Source of the DNA: Diaphorobacter caeni
Lineage (GTDB): Bacteria; Pseudomonadota; Gammaproteobacteria; Burkholderiales; Burkholderiaceae_C
Direction of reading: 5' to 3'
DNA: 64,000 bases
NCBI RefSeq assembly: GCF_015354245.1
Contig: NZ_JADKYZ010000004.1
Location: forward strand, 62,001-126,000
Positions 1 to 8,008 of this stretch are shown piece by piece. Every line of letters starts with the position of its first letter. The stretch's first letter is position 1. Under the pieces are notes generated by a model. It saw nothing but the letters and a program-made list of their open reading frames with translations. It had not been told where the DNA came from and did no database searches. The translations under genes and the position numbers were made by a program.

Positions 1-437
1 ACAGCGACGCCAAGGTGCAGGCGCTGCAAAAGCAGTTGAATGACCTGCAGGCGCAGCAGACCGAACGTGGTCTGCTGGTGACGCTGGGTGACGTGCTGTT
101 CGAGTTCGGCAAGGCCGACCTCACCTCGCAGGCCGCACCGCGTCTGGACAAGCTCGCCGACTTTCTGCGCGAATTCCCCAAGCGCAAGCTGCTGATCGAA
201 GGCTACACCGACAGCGTCGGCACCGACGCGATCAATCAGACGCTGTCGCAGCGCCGCGCCGAATCGGTGCAGCAGGCGCTGGTATCGCGCGGCATCACCG
301 CCGACCGCATCACCACACAGGGTTACGGCAAGGCCTTCCCGGTGGCTGACAACGCGTCGCCGGAAGGCCGCGCGATGAACCGCCGCGTGGAAATCGTGAT
401 CGCCGACGAGAACGGCAACCTGCGTTCGCGCCGCTGA
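1..437 (+). CDS. OmpA-family protein, C-terminal part (5' end outside window)
   Basis: Only the last ~145 codons are present; the reading frame is open to the left edge. A short Gln-rich, probably coiled-coil stretch leads into a complete OmpA-like peptidoglycan-binding domain. Visible family features are the GYTDSVG segment with its Asp, the RRAESV helix, the TQGYGK strand and the closing NRRVEI with the Arg that contacts diaminopimelate in this fold. Such domains tether outer-membrane or periplasmic proteins to peptidoglycan. The N-terminal part that would say which OmpA-like protein this is lies outside the window. No clear terminator follows; the next 70 bp lead into the palindromic element. 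Confidence 0.9.
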   Translation, partial: SDAKVQALQKQLNDLQAQQTERGLLVTLGDVLFEFGKADLTSQAAPRLDKLADFLREFPKRKLLIEGYTDSVGTDAINQTLSQRRAESVQQALVSRGITADRITTQGYGKAFPVADNASPEGRAMNRRVEIVIADENGNLRSRR

Positions 438-505
438 TCGGGCGAATTTTCGGTTCTCCTGCCGGGCATGACGGGATGGGCGTCCCATCATGCCCTTTTT
501 CGTTT

Positions 506-672
506 TAGGGATCCTTTGCACGAATCGATCGACAAGCAGTTTGTGTGGATCGGGATGGTATACAAGGCGAAAACCGCAGCGATAGCCGTAGCTATCGCGA
601 GGATTTTCAACGCCGTAGACCGCCCGAGTCCGCGCAAGCATGCGTCGATCTGATTTGTGCAGAGGGTCCCTA
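506..672. repeat. 167-bp MITE-like palindromic element
   Basis: The ends are 28/29-nt imperfect terminal inverted repeats: 506-533, beginning TAGGGATCCTTTGCAC, and 644-672, whose reverse complement begins TAGGGACCCTCTGCAC. They differ by three substitutions and one indel. The centre holds a hairpin, GCGATAGC-CGTA-GCTATCGC, and the pairing extends outward (AAAACCGC with GAGGATTTT, GTATACAAGGCG with CGCCGTAGAC), so nearly the whole unit folds on itself. It sits between the OmpA-like and DUF924 genes and ends 16 bp before the latter's ATG, so it may affect that gene's expression. No second copy was noticed in this window. Confidence 0.75.
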
Positions 673-688
673 GGCTACATTGGACGCC

Positions 689-1246
689 ATGACCACACCC
701 CAAGCCCCTTTCGCACAGGACGTGATCCGCTTCTGGTTCGACGAATCGACACCCCAGCAGTGGTTCGCCAAGGACAGCGCCTTCGATCAGGCGATCTCGA
801 CGCGCTTCGGCCAGACGCTCGCGCAGGCCGCGCGTGGCGAACTCTGGCGCTGGCGCGGCGACGCGCTCGGCCGGCTCGCCGAAATCATCGTGCTCGACCA
901 GTTCTCGCGCAACGTCTGGCGCGACACGCCCAAGGCCTTCGCCCAGGACGGCATGGCGCTCGTGCTCACGCAGGAGATCATCGCGCTCGGACTGGACAAG
1001 AACCTCTCGCAGGCACAGCGCGCCTTCGCCTACATGCCGCTGATGCACAGCGAGTCGCTCGTCGTGCAGGACGAATCGATCCGCCAGTTCACCGCGCTCG
1101 GCAATCCCGTGAACCTCGACTTCGCTCACCGCCACCGCGACATCGTCGAGCGCTTTGGCCGTTACCCGCATCGCAACGCCATCCTCGGGCGCGAATGCAA
1201 CGCCGAAGAAACCGCATTCCTGCAGACACCGGGCAGCTCGTTCTGA
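689..1246 (+). CDS. DUF924 family protein
   Basis: 185-residue soluble protein matching the DUF924 family, all-alpha proteins of about 180-200 residues with a TPR-like fold and no established function. Recognisable family segments are VIRFWF near the N-terminus, LDQFSRNVWRDTPKAFAQD in the first third, YMPLMHSE in the middle and GRYPHRNAILGR near the end. I chose the ATG at 689 rather than a TTG nine bases upstream, since the homologous part begins just after it. No strong Shine-Dalgarno sequence is visible, perhaps because the palindromic element ends 16 bp upstream. It is followed by a strong terminator shared with the convergent neighbour. Confidence 0.88.
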   Translation: MTTPQAPFAQDVIRFWFDESTPQQWFAKDSAFDQAISTRFGQTLAQAARGELWRWRGDALGRLAEIIVLDQFSRNVWRDTPKAFAQDGMALVLTQEIIALGLDKNLSQAQRAFAYMPLMHSESLVVQDESIRQFTALGNPVNLDFAHRHRDIVERFGRYPHRNAILGRECNAEETAFLQTPGSSF

Positions 1247-1265
1247 TTGAACCCGATTCATGCAC

Positions 1266-1310
1266 CATGAAAAAACGCCCGGGGCGCAAGCCACCGGGCG
1301 TTTTTTCATG
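1266..1310. terminator. Bidirectional rho-independent terminator
   Basis: A perfect 17-bp inverted repeat (arms 1266-1282 and 1294-1310, loop 11 nt) has a GC core CGCCCGG/CCGGGCG flanked by A6 and T6. It works as a terminator on either strand and lies between the convergent DUF924 and HPF-like genes. Confidence 0.92.
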
Positions 1311-1330
1311 GATTCCCTTGGGAGGAAAAA

Positions 1331-1684
1331 TCAGGGCTGTTCGGCGTCGCGGATCGACTCGCGGTTGTTCTTGTCGCGGGCACGCCCCTGATCGGCTTCC
1401 AGACCACGCAGCAGCTTGTCGAGCGCCGCCGCCAGCGCATCGGCCACCTTGGGGGCTTCGGCATTCGCGGCCACCGGTTGGCGGCCCGCCGGACGGGCTT
1501 CGATCACGCAGCGCTTGTCGGGCGAACCCGCCTTGGCCGGAGCATCGGAATCGGAGAAGAACACTTCCACACGCGTGACGCTTTCCTTGAATCGAGCGAG
1601 ACGGGAGGAGACTTCTTGCTGCACCCATTGAGCCAGGGTTTCTCCACCTTGGATCTTGTCGTTGGTATGAACTTGCACTTGCAT
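1331..1684 (-). CDS. HPF/RaiA-like ribosome-associated protein
   Basis: 117-residue protein of the sigma-54 modulation / ribosome hibernation factor superfamily (S30AE fold). The N-terminal part MQVQVHTND, followed by a helix containing VQQEVSSRLARFKE and the strand VTRVEVFFSD, fits the usual beta-alpha-beta-beta-beta-alpha layout, and a second helix (ADALAAALDKLLRGLE) closes the domain. A charged tail follows. Proteins of this family bind the small ribosomal subunit and reduce translation in slow growth. I chose the ATG at 1684 because AGGAG lies about 8 nt upstream; an in-frame ATG two codons earlier overlaps that site. It lacks the C-terminal dimerisation domain of long HPF, so it is a short form. 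Confidence 0.8.
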   Translation of the reverse strand: MQVQVHTNDKIQGGETLAQWVQQEVSSRLARFKESVTRVEVFFSDSDAPAKAGSPDKRCVIEARPAGRQPVAANAEAPKVADALAAALDKLLRGLEADQGRARDKNNRESIRDAEQP

Positions 1685-1947
1685 CAACATCTCCTGTATC
1701 GAAAAACAATCCATCAATATCAATAAATAGATGGATGACTGCATCTTGCCAGCATGGACAGGATAGCGCTTGATGGGAATCAAATTGCAGCCGGATCACC
1801 GCTCGCTTTCCCTACCGACAGACTTTGTCAAACCCCGCCTACAGTGCGCGGGTGCAGCGCAAACACGCACGTCACATGCCGGATTCCAGCCGTGCTACAA
1901 AGACAGCGGGGACTCGCTCCAGCCCATTCGAGGAAAGACCAGCCCAC

Positions 1948-2820
1948 ATGACCAGCTCCGCCAATCGCCTGAAAATCGGACTCTCCGCCTGCTTCTCGCA
2001 CGCCGATCCCTACCGCCCGCTGTTCACCAACAAGACGCTGCAATACGTGGAGCAGACCATTGCGCACTGGATCATGTCGGCTGGCGCGATGGTGGTGATG
2101 GTGCCCTGCCCCACGGGCGAGACGGCGCTCGGCGACGTGACCTTCGCCGACTACGCCGACTGGCTGGACGGCGTGGTGATGCACGGCGGCGCCGACGTCT
2201 GGCCCGGCAGCTACGGCGAGGAACCCCTCAAGGACGCGTGGCTCGGCGACCGGGTGCGCGACCTCTACGATCTTGCGGTGGTCGAAGCCTTCGAGCAGGC
2301 CGGCAAGCCGATCTTCGGCGTGTGCCGTGGCCTGCAGCTCATCAACGTGGCCTTCGGCGGCACGCTGTATCAGGACATCGAGACCCAGCACCCCGGCGCG
2401 ATGCAGCATCGCGACCCCGTCACCTACGACCAGCATTTCCACGACGTCGAGATCGTGCCCAACACCCGGCTCTCGCGCATGTACCCCGGCAAGCACCAGG
2501 TGAAGGTCAACAGCATCCACCACCAGGGCATCAAGCAGCTCGCGCCGGGCTTCGACATCGAGGCCTGGAGCTACCCCGACGCCGTGCCCGAAGCGATCCG
2601 TCGCCATCCGACGCACGGCCACAGCTACATCGCGGCCACGCAATGGCATCCCGAATTCCGTGCGCACGACGACAGCATCCTCGACGCACGCCCGATCCTC
2701 GACGACTTCCTGATCGCCTGCCACCGCGCCAAGGTCCAGCCAATGCCGGGGCACAGCCCCTTCCAGATCCGCGACCGCGCGGCCCGTCTGCTCAAGCGCG
2801 CGCTGCTCAGGCAGCGCTGA
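1948..2820 (+). CDS. Gamma-glutamyl-gamma-aminobutyrate hydrolase-like protein (peptidase C26)
   Basis: 290-residue class I glutamine amidotransferase-like hydrolase. The nucleophile elbow GVCRGLQ places Cys126, and the His234-x-Glu236 pair is in TQWHPEF, completing the Cys-His-Glu triad. The MHGGADVWP segment is the oxyanion-hole region of PuuD-like enzymes. The family cleaves gamma-glutamyl amides, for example in putrescine or other amine degradation. No polyamine gene is next to it, so the substrate is open. The ATG at 1948 is chosen because homology starts there and GAGGAAAG precedes it by about 12 nt; upstream in-frame ATG codons would add an unrelated N-terminus. Confidence 0.85.
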   Translation: MTSSANRLKIGLSACFSHADPYRPLFTNKTLQYVEQTIAHWIMSAGAMVVMVPCPTGETALGDVTFADYADWLDGVVMHGGADVWPGSYGEEPLKDAWLGDRVRDLYDLAVVEAFEQAGKPIFGVCRGLQLINVAFGGTLYQDIETQHPGAMQHRDPVTYDQHFHDVEIVPNTRLSRMYPGKHQVKVNSIHHQGIKQLAPGFDIEAWSYPDAVPEAIRRHPTHGHSYIAATQWHPEFRAHDDSILDARPILDDFLIACHRAKVQPMPGHSPFQIRDRAARLLKRALLRQR

Positions 2821-2959
2821 AAATGTCACGCCCGCCGCTGCCCACGCCTCCGTCAGGGCACGGGCGAAGAACGTCGAGCAGCGCCGCCCCGCCGCGAAAG
2901 CGGGAACGGCGCAAAGCGACTCAGGGGCCGATGCTTCTTCTCAGCGCCTGCCCGCGATC

Positions 2960-3433
2960 TCAGTGATGGTGGCCGTGGCCGCCGTGCACATGCTTGTGCG
3001 CGATTTCTTCCGGTGTCGCCGCACGCACTTCCGTCACCTTGGCGGAGAACTTGAGCGCCTTGCCGGCCAGCGGGTGGTTGCCGTCCAGATGCACTTCCGC
3101 ACCCTTGATCTTCGCCACGTTGAAAACCGTCATGCGACCGTCGCTGCCGGGACCCTGCAACTGGCCGCCGACCTTCACTCCGGGCGGAAACTCGCTCTTG
3201 GGAATCACGCGCACCAGACTCTCGTCGCGCTCGCCGAAGGCGTCAGCCACGGCCAGATCGACGGCAGCGGCAAAGCCCGCCGCCAGGCCTTCCAGAGCCG
3301 CCTCGACCTTGGGGAAAATGTTGTCGTAGCCGCCATGCAGATACGCCACGTCACCCGAATCCAGCATCTTGCCGGTGACGGGATCGGTGATCTTGTAGTT
3401 CAGCGTGACCGCTGTGTCTTTGGTGATGTTCAT
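2960..3433 (-). CDS. FKBP-type peptidyl-prolyl isomerase, SlyD-like
   Basis: 157-residue protein with the split FKBP fold of SlyD. Residues 1-70 contain VTLNYKITDPVTGKMLDSG and YLHGGYDNIFPKVEAALEG. The insert-in-flap segment follows, and the second half has VHLDGNHPLAGKALKF, the strongly conserved NHPLAG motif. The C-terminus HKHVHGGHGHHH is a histidine-rich metal-binding tail, shorter than that of enterobacterial SlyD. SlyD-like proteins act as prolyl isomerases, chaperones and nickel donors in the cytoplasm. An upstream extension in the same frame would overlap the neighbouring Bug gene, so I chose the ATG at 3433. Confidence 0.9.
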   Translation of the reverse strand: MNITKDTAVTLNYKITDPVTGKMLDSGDVAYLHGGYDNIFPKVEAALEGLAAGFAAAVDLAVADAFGERDESLVRVIPKSEFPPGVKVGGQLQGPGSDGRMTVFNVAKIKGAEVHLDGNHPLAGKALKFSAKVTEVRAATPEEIAHKHVHGGHGHHH

Positions 3434-3456
3434 GAACGCAATTCTACGTTCGGGCA

Positions 3457-4449
3457 TCAGTCCAGTTTCACCCCGGTCGTCTTGACCACTTTGCGCCACT
3501 TTTCGACATCGGCCTGAATCTCCTGCGCGAAGACCTCGGGCTTGTTGGCCACCGGCTCCGCACCCAGATCGTGCAGCTGCTTGGCCACCTCGGGCGACTT
3601 CACCGCTTCAGCGATGGTGGTCTGTATCTTGTTGAGCACCTCCTTGGGCGTTCCGGCCGGTGCCAGCAGCCCGAACCAGCCCGAGACCTCGTAGCCCGGA
3701 ACACCGCTTTCGGCCACCGTGGGAATGTCGGGCGCGCCGGGCCAGCGCTTGGCAGTGGTCACCGCCAGAGGCCGCACCTTGCCGCTTTTCACGAAACCGA
3801 TGGTCGACGGCAGGTTGTCGAAGCCGATCTGCACCTGCCCTCCAATCAAGTCCGTGAGCATCGGAGCTGCGCCCTTGTAGGGCACATGCGTCATGTCGAT
3901 GCCGGCCATCATCTTGAGCAGTTCCGCGCTCATGTGCGGCGAGCCGCCGGCGCTGGTCGAGCCGAAGTTGATCTTTCCCGGCTGCGCCTTGGCGAGCGCA
4001 ACCAATTCACCGAGGGTCTTCACCGGCACGGTCGGATTGGCGACGATGATGTTGGGCGTGTTCGCGACCACGGTGATCGGGGCGAAGTCCTTCACCGCGT
4101 CATATGGCAGATTCTTCTGCAATGCCGAGTTGATGCCGTGCGAGCTGGCCGTGGCCATCACCAGCGTGTAGCCATCGGGGGCCGCCTGCGCCACGGCCAA
4201 CGAGCCGATCGCCCCGCTGGCTCCGGCCTTGTTCTCGACGATGAACGACTGCTTGAGCCGCTCGGTCAACTGGTTTGCCGCAATGCGCGCAATGATGTCC
4301 GTGGTGCCGCCCGCCGGATACGGCACGATGATGCGCACCGGCTTGGCGGGATACGCAGCGGCCTGCGCCAATGCGGCCAACGGGCCCGCCGCCAGGCACA
4401 GGACTACGGCGCGGCTCAGCAGCTGTCGTTTGTTCATCTTCAACGTCAT
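3457..4449 (-). CDS. Bug/TctC-family periplasmic solute receptor
   Basis: 330-residue receptor of the tripartite tricarboxylate transporter (TTT) type. It has a signal peptide ending LAALAQA and the family's ligand-loop motif VPYPAGGTTD. GYTLVMAT, HVPYKGAAPMLTDLIGGQVQ and APDIPTVAESGVPGYEVSGW are also present. Bug proteins bind small carboxylates and deliver them to TctAB membrane subunits, none of which are in this window, as is usual for the many orphan receptors of Burkholderiales. GGAGACAAGCC precedes the ATG at 4449. It is the third gene of a minus-strand operon behind two AtuA-type genes and likely under the divergent LysR regulator. Confidence 0.93.
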   Translation of the reverse strand: MTLKMNKRQLLSRAVVLCLAAGPLAALAQAAAYPAKPVRIIVPYPAGGTTDIIARIAANQLTERLKQSFIVENKAGASGAIGSLAVAQAAPDGYTLVMATASSHGINSALQKNLPYDAVKDFAPITVVANTPNIIVANPTVPVKTLGELVALAKAQPGKINFGSTSAGGSPHMSAELLKMMAGIDMTHVPYKGAAPMLTDLIGGQVQIGFDNLPSTIGFVKSGKVRPLAVTTAKRWPGAPDIPTVAESGVPGYEVSGWFGLLAPAGTPKEVLNKIQTTIAEAVKSPEVAKQLHDLGAEPVANKPEVFAQEIQADVEKWRKVVKTTGVKLD

Positions 4450-4500
4450 GGCTTGTCTCCTTCTATCCGTTTTGTTCGCTCTTGCTGGATGTGGCGGCAC

Positions 4501-4866
4501 TCACGCTGGCTGGCGGATTCGCAGCAGCGGGACCAGCGCCTCGGGCACCTCGATCTCGAAACCGAGAATCGCCGCCGACAGCGCCTTGCCATAGTTGTCG
4601 AGCGCCAGGCTGCGCGACACCCCGCCGCCCAGCGCTCCGTGCGCGACGAAGTTCAGCGCGTGGATGTTCTCGACCTCGTAGCGCAGCACCTCGCCCTTGA
4701 TCGCCTCGCGGTGAAAGGCCTTGAAGCGCGCGGCGGTGAGCTGCTCCCTGAGCAGCGGATAGAGCGCAGGCTCATAGGCGAACACCGCGATGTTCGATGT
4801 GTTTCCCTTGTCGCCGGAGCGCGTATGCGCGACGCGCTCCAGCCGGACGGTCTGAGTGGTGGTCAT
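4501..4866 (-). CDS. AtuA-like C-terminal (ferredoxin-fold) domain protein
   Basis: 121-residue protein corresponding to the C-terminal domain that in other AtuA proteins is fused behind the DUF1446 domain. It starts with VAHTRSGDKGNTSNIAVF, a segment typical of that domain, and ends with a beta-strand-rich part. Here it is a separate gene 16 bp after the DUF1446 gene, so the two products probably form one complex. CGGAGAG precedes the ATG at 4866. The reaction is unknown; AtuA was first linked to acyclic terpene use in Pseudomonas, but most homologues lie in other catabolic clusters. Confidence 0.82.
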   Translation of the reverse strand: MTTTQTVRLERVAHTRSGDKGNTSNIAVFAYEPALYPLLREQLTAARFKAFHREAIKGEVLRYEVENIHALNFVAHGALGGGVSRSLALDNYGKALSAAILGFEIEVPEALVPLLRIRQPA

Positions 4867-4882
4867 GGATGTGCTCTCCGGT

Positions 4883-6274
4883 TCAGCTCGTGTAGTAGTT
4901 GATCAGCGGACTCACCGCTTCGCGCGCCACCAGCGATGACCACACGCCGATCACCTCGCGTGTGCGGTCCTGGTGCGGCACGCGCTTGCCGGTATGTCCC
5001 ACGCCCGAAACGGCCATGCCGTCGACCTCGCGGCCCACCTTGAGCGCTTCCTCGCGCGTCGTCGTGCGTGCTGCCACGCGCACCGCCACCTCGTAGGGTT
5101 CGGGCGCATCCTTCGGCGTCGCCGCCCCATGGATCGCGTTGATGCCCAGAAAATCCACCCGCATGTCTTCGGCCTTGAGGTTCACGATCTTGAAGCGCTC
5201 CTCCAGAATCCGCTTGGCGAGCTGGGCGCGGCGCAAGGCGCCGGGGCCGGCATAGAAGAACATGTCCTCGCCGATGAAGCCCTCGGTGCAGCCCATGGAA
5301 ACCTTGAGCGTCGGCGTGCGCGGCTTGCCGGTGAGGCCCGTGACGCGCACGCGGTCGCGGTCGATCTGCTCGAGCCGCGCTTGGGTGAAGTCGACCACCG
5401 CATCGGGCGTGATGTAGTTCGCCGGATCGTGCACCTCGTAGAGCATCTGCTCCTTCACCGTCTGCAGCGTGATCGCGCCGCCCGAGCCCGCGACCTTGGC
5501 GATGACGACGCTGCCGTCGGCTTCGACCTCGGCGATCGGGAACGCAAAATTCCACGGCTCGGGCACGTCCTTGAAGCCGGGGTCGGAGAAATAGCCGCCG
5601 GTGATCTGCGCGCCGCACTCCATCAGATGGCCGATGCCGCTGCCAGCGCCGATCTTGGCGTGATCTAACGCGTCCCAGCCGAATTCATACATCATCGGCG
5701 CCAGGAACAGCGAGGGATCGGCCACGCGCCCCGTCACCACGATCTGCGCGCCCGCCTTGAGCGCATCGACGATGGGTTCCGCGCCCATATAGGCCTCGGC
5801 CGAGATCAGCGTGTCCTTGAGCGTCTCTGTGGAATCGCCGTTCTCCAGAATCGTCGGCGCCAGCGACAGCACGCGCTCGGTGATCAGGCTGCCGCTCACC
5901 GCCGCCACCTTCACGCCGGAAAGCCCCGCTTCGCGCAGCAATTGCACGATGCGCTCGGCTGCGCCCTGCGGGTTGATCCAGCCCTGGTTCGAAATGATGC
6001 GGGTGCCGCGCTTCATGCACGCGGGCAGCACGGCACGCATGCGGTCGTCCAGATAGGTGTCGTAGCCGGGGAATGTCGGATCGCGCCGTGCCCGCACCTG
6101 CGCCGCCGACACGGTGGCCTCGGCCATGGTCTCGAAGCACAGGTAATCCAGATCGCCGCGCTCGGCGTTCAGTCCGGCGGGCTCGACCCGGTCGCCCCAC
6201 CATGCGGCCCCCGAGCCGATGCGCAGGGTTTTCGTGCGCTGGCCAGGCCGCTGTTCTGCGTTGTCTTCACTCAT
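4883..6274 (-). CDS. AtuA family protein (DUF1446)
   Basis: 463-residue protein of the acyclic terpene utilisation AtuA / DUF1446 family. Family hallmarks are RIGSGAAWWGD near the N-terminus, DYLCFETMAEAT, the ISNQGWINPQGAAE segment and TGRVADPSLFLAP. MECGAQITGGYFSDPG lies in the middle and MGCTEGFIGEDMF further on. It is the first gene of the operon with the small AtuA-C gene and the Bug receptor, suggesting a carboxylic-acid or CoA-ester pathway; the biochemical activity of the family is not established. The ATG at 6274 is preceded by GGAGA about 12 nt upstream; further in-frame codons upstream run into the regulatory region. Confidence 0.88.
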   Translation of the reverse strand: MSEDNAEQRPGQRTKTLRIGSGAAWWGDRVEPAGLNAERGDLDYLCFETMAEATVSAAQVRARRDPTFPGYDTYLDDRMRAVLPACMKRGTRIISNQGWINPQGAAERIVQLLREAGLSGVKVAAVSGSLITERVLSLAPTILENGDSTETLKDTLISAEAYMGAEPIVDALKAGAQIVVTGRVADPSLFLAPMMYEFGWDALDHAKIGAGSGIGHLMECGAQITGGYFSDPGFKDVPEPWNFAFPIAEVEADGSVVIAKVAGSGGAITLQTVKEQMLYEVHDPANYITPDAVVDFTQARLEQIDRDRVRVTGLTGKPRTPTLKVSMGCTEGFIGEDMFFYAGPGALRRAQLAKRILEERFKIVNLKAEDMRVDFLGINAIHGAATPKDAPEPYEVAVRVAARTTTREEALKVGREVDGMAVSGVGHTGKRVPHQDRTREVIGVWSSLVAREAVSPLINYYTS

Positions 6275-6361
6275 GCGTGTTTGTCTCCGGTCGTGGTGAA
6301 TGCCTGCGGTCCATTCTGAGGAGATGCCCGCGCCCCGGCAATCCGCTGGCGAGACAAGGCC

Positions 6362-6380
6362 CTGTGAATTCATTTCACAG
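6362..6380. promoter_or_regulatory. Candidate LysR operator (dyad)
   Basis: CTGTGAA-TTCAT-TTCACAG is a perfect 7-bp inverted repeat with a 5-nt spacer. It contains the T-N11-A form typical of LysR-type binding sites (TGAA-N5-TTCA). It lies in the gap between the divergent AtuA operon and the LysR gene, 51 bp before the LysR start. Confidence 0.6.
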
Positions 6381-6431
6381 GTAAGCTATCCGCAGATTCT
6401 CGACAACACGAGAACGCAGGAGACCAGACCC

Positions 6432-7331
6432 ATGGACAAATACGCGGAACTCACGGTGTTTCTTGCCGTGGTCGAACAAGGCAGTTTTTCAGCGGCGGGA
6501 CGCAAGCTGGAACTCTCGCCGTCTGCGATCAGCAAGCTGATCGCGCGGCTCGAGGCGCGTTTGTCGGCACGGCTGTTCGAGCGCATCGGGGGCAGCATCC
6601 GCCTTACGCTCGAAGGGGAGCGATTCCGCGCCGCGGGCGAGCAGGTGGTGCAGGCGATGACGGCGGCGGAAGACGCCATCCACGTGACGGATGCCGACAT
6701 CTCGGGCGTCGTGCGCATCCACACCGCGCTGACGACCGCCAAATATCTGATTGCGCCTCGTCTGCCGCTGCTGCTGGACAAGCATCCGCGACTGCGCCTC
6801 GATTTCGTGCTCGGCACCGAGCGCGCGGACTTCGTCAAGCAAGGCCTTGACGTCGCCATCCACAGCGGCAGGCCGACCGAGCTCACACTGGTCGGTCGAC
6901 CGCTCATGCTGCGGCCCTGGGTGATCGCCGCGGCGCCGGAATATCTGCAGCGCTTCGGCTCGCCCACCCGGCCCGAGGACTTGCTGCAGCACCGCTGCCT
7001 GAACTTCAGCATCCGCACCCAATGGAACCGCTGGACATTCCACGACGCCAACGGCCTCAAGACCATCGACATTCCCGACCATATCGGCTCCAACCAGGGC
7101 GAGCTGCTGCGCACCTTCGCGCTGCTGGGTCTCGGCGTGGTGCGGCTGGCGCATTTCAACATCGCGGCCGACCTGGCGGCGGGCAAGCTGGTCGCGCTGC
7201 TGACCGGGTTTCAGGAGCGCACCGAGGAGGATCGCTTCTACCTGCTCTACCCCCACGGTCGTTTGCTCGCGCCGCGCGTGCGGGCGGTGGTGGATTTTCT
7301 ATGGGAGCAGTTTTCCGTCGACGAGGTCTGA
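6432..7331 (+). CDS. LysR-family transcriptional regulator
   Basis: 299-residue LysR regulator. Residues 1-60 hold the winged helix-turn-helix, with AVVEQGSFSAAGRKLELSPSAISKLIARLEARL as the recognition region. A periplasmic-binding-protein-like effector domain follows; GVVRIHTALTTAKYLIAP opens it. The group resembles CrgA/DsdC-type LysR proteins that end soon after the VVDFLWEQF helix. It is divergent from the AtuA/AtuA-C/Bug operon, which is the standard position for the regulator of that operon, and a dyad with LysR-site symmetry lies between them. AGGAGA lies about 10 nt before the ATG at 6432. Confidence 0.92.
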   Translation: MDKYAELTVFLAVVEQGSFSAAGRKLELSPSAISKLIARLEARLSARLFERIGGSIRLTLEGERFRAAGEQVVQAMTAAEDAIHVTDADISGVVRIHTALTTAKYLIAPRLPLLLDKHPRLRLDFVLGTERADFVKQGLDVAIHSGRPTELTLVGRPLMLRPWVIAAAPEYLQRFGSPTRPEDLLQHRCLNFSIRTQWNRWTFHDANGLKTIDIPDHIGSNQGELLRTFALLGLGVVRLAHFNIAADLAAGKLVALLTGFQERTEEDRFYLLYPHGRLLAPRVRAVVDFLWEQFSVDEV

Positions 7332-7341
7332 GACCCGATCC

Positions 7342-7809
7342 TCACGACTGCAGCGGCTGAATCAGCTCGGTGCGCCACCGACGAGCGTCCGAGCCGCGTT
7401 CGGGGCCGGTCACGTAGCATTCCCAGAGGTCCGTGGTGATGCAGAGGCCCTGGGTCTCTATCCATTGCTTGAACTGTCCCCAGGACTTCGGCAGGTCTTC
7501 GTAGCGACCGCAGTGCACGGTGCGCGCGACGCGCATGGATGGCCATTCGCCCGCACGCATGCGGCCGGCGGCTTCGACGGGACGGCTGACCGGCACGCCG
7601 ATCTCGAAATCGAATCGGTCGGTGGGTCGGCGCAGGTGATGGGTGTAGAGCGCGGCGATGGGCCGTGCGCCTTGCGCGGCGACGGTGTCCAGCAGTTCGC
7701 GCACGCCCCGGCCCATGACATGCTGGATTTCCTCGCGCGTGCAGCGTACGTGGATGATGGCGGTCGCACTGCGACGCACAAGATCGGTGATCTGTGGTGG
7801 CTCAATCAT
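7342..7809 (-). CDS. GyrI-like small-molecule-binding domain protein
   Basis: 155-residue single-domain protein resembling the GyrI-like / AraC effector-binding domain (SHS2 fold duplicated). The segments TAIIHVRCTREEIQHVMGRG, RPIAALYTHHL and the later EWPSMRVARTVHCGRYEDLP followed by WIETQG match the family, including the aromatic and acidic residues of the ligand pocket. No DNA-binding domain is attached. Stand-alone members bind or hydrolyse small toxic molecules. GAGGAG lies just upstream of the ATG at 7809. It is convergent with the LysR gene. Confidence 0.75.
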   Translation of the reverse strand: MIEPPQITDLVRRSATAIIHVRCTREEIQHVMGRGVRELLDTVAAQGARPIAALYTHHLRRPTDRFDFEIGVPVSRPVEAAGRMRAGEWPSMRVARTVHCGRYEDLPKSWGQFKQWIETQGLCITTDLWECYVTGPERGSDARRWRTELIQPLQS

Positions 7810-8008
7810 GGCATGCTCCTCAGAGCTCTTGCGGGCCCGCGCCGCTCGCGACCCCGCGTCACACGCAGCCGTTCCCGCATTGAGTCAAACAGGCACCCTC
7901 ATGTTAGTGCGCGGACACCGCCTGCACCATAGGACAACTGCCCGTCGCCGAGGCTTTCCGAGCGGCGGGAAAAAACCAAAAGCCGCAGGAAGCGCTTGCG
8001 TTCCAGAA

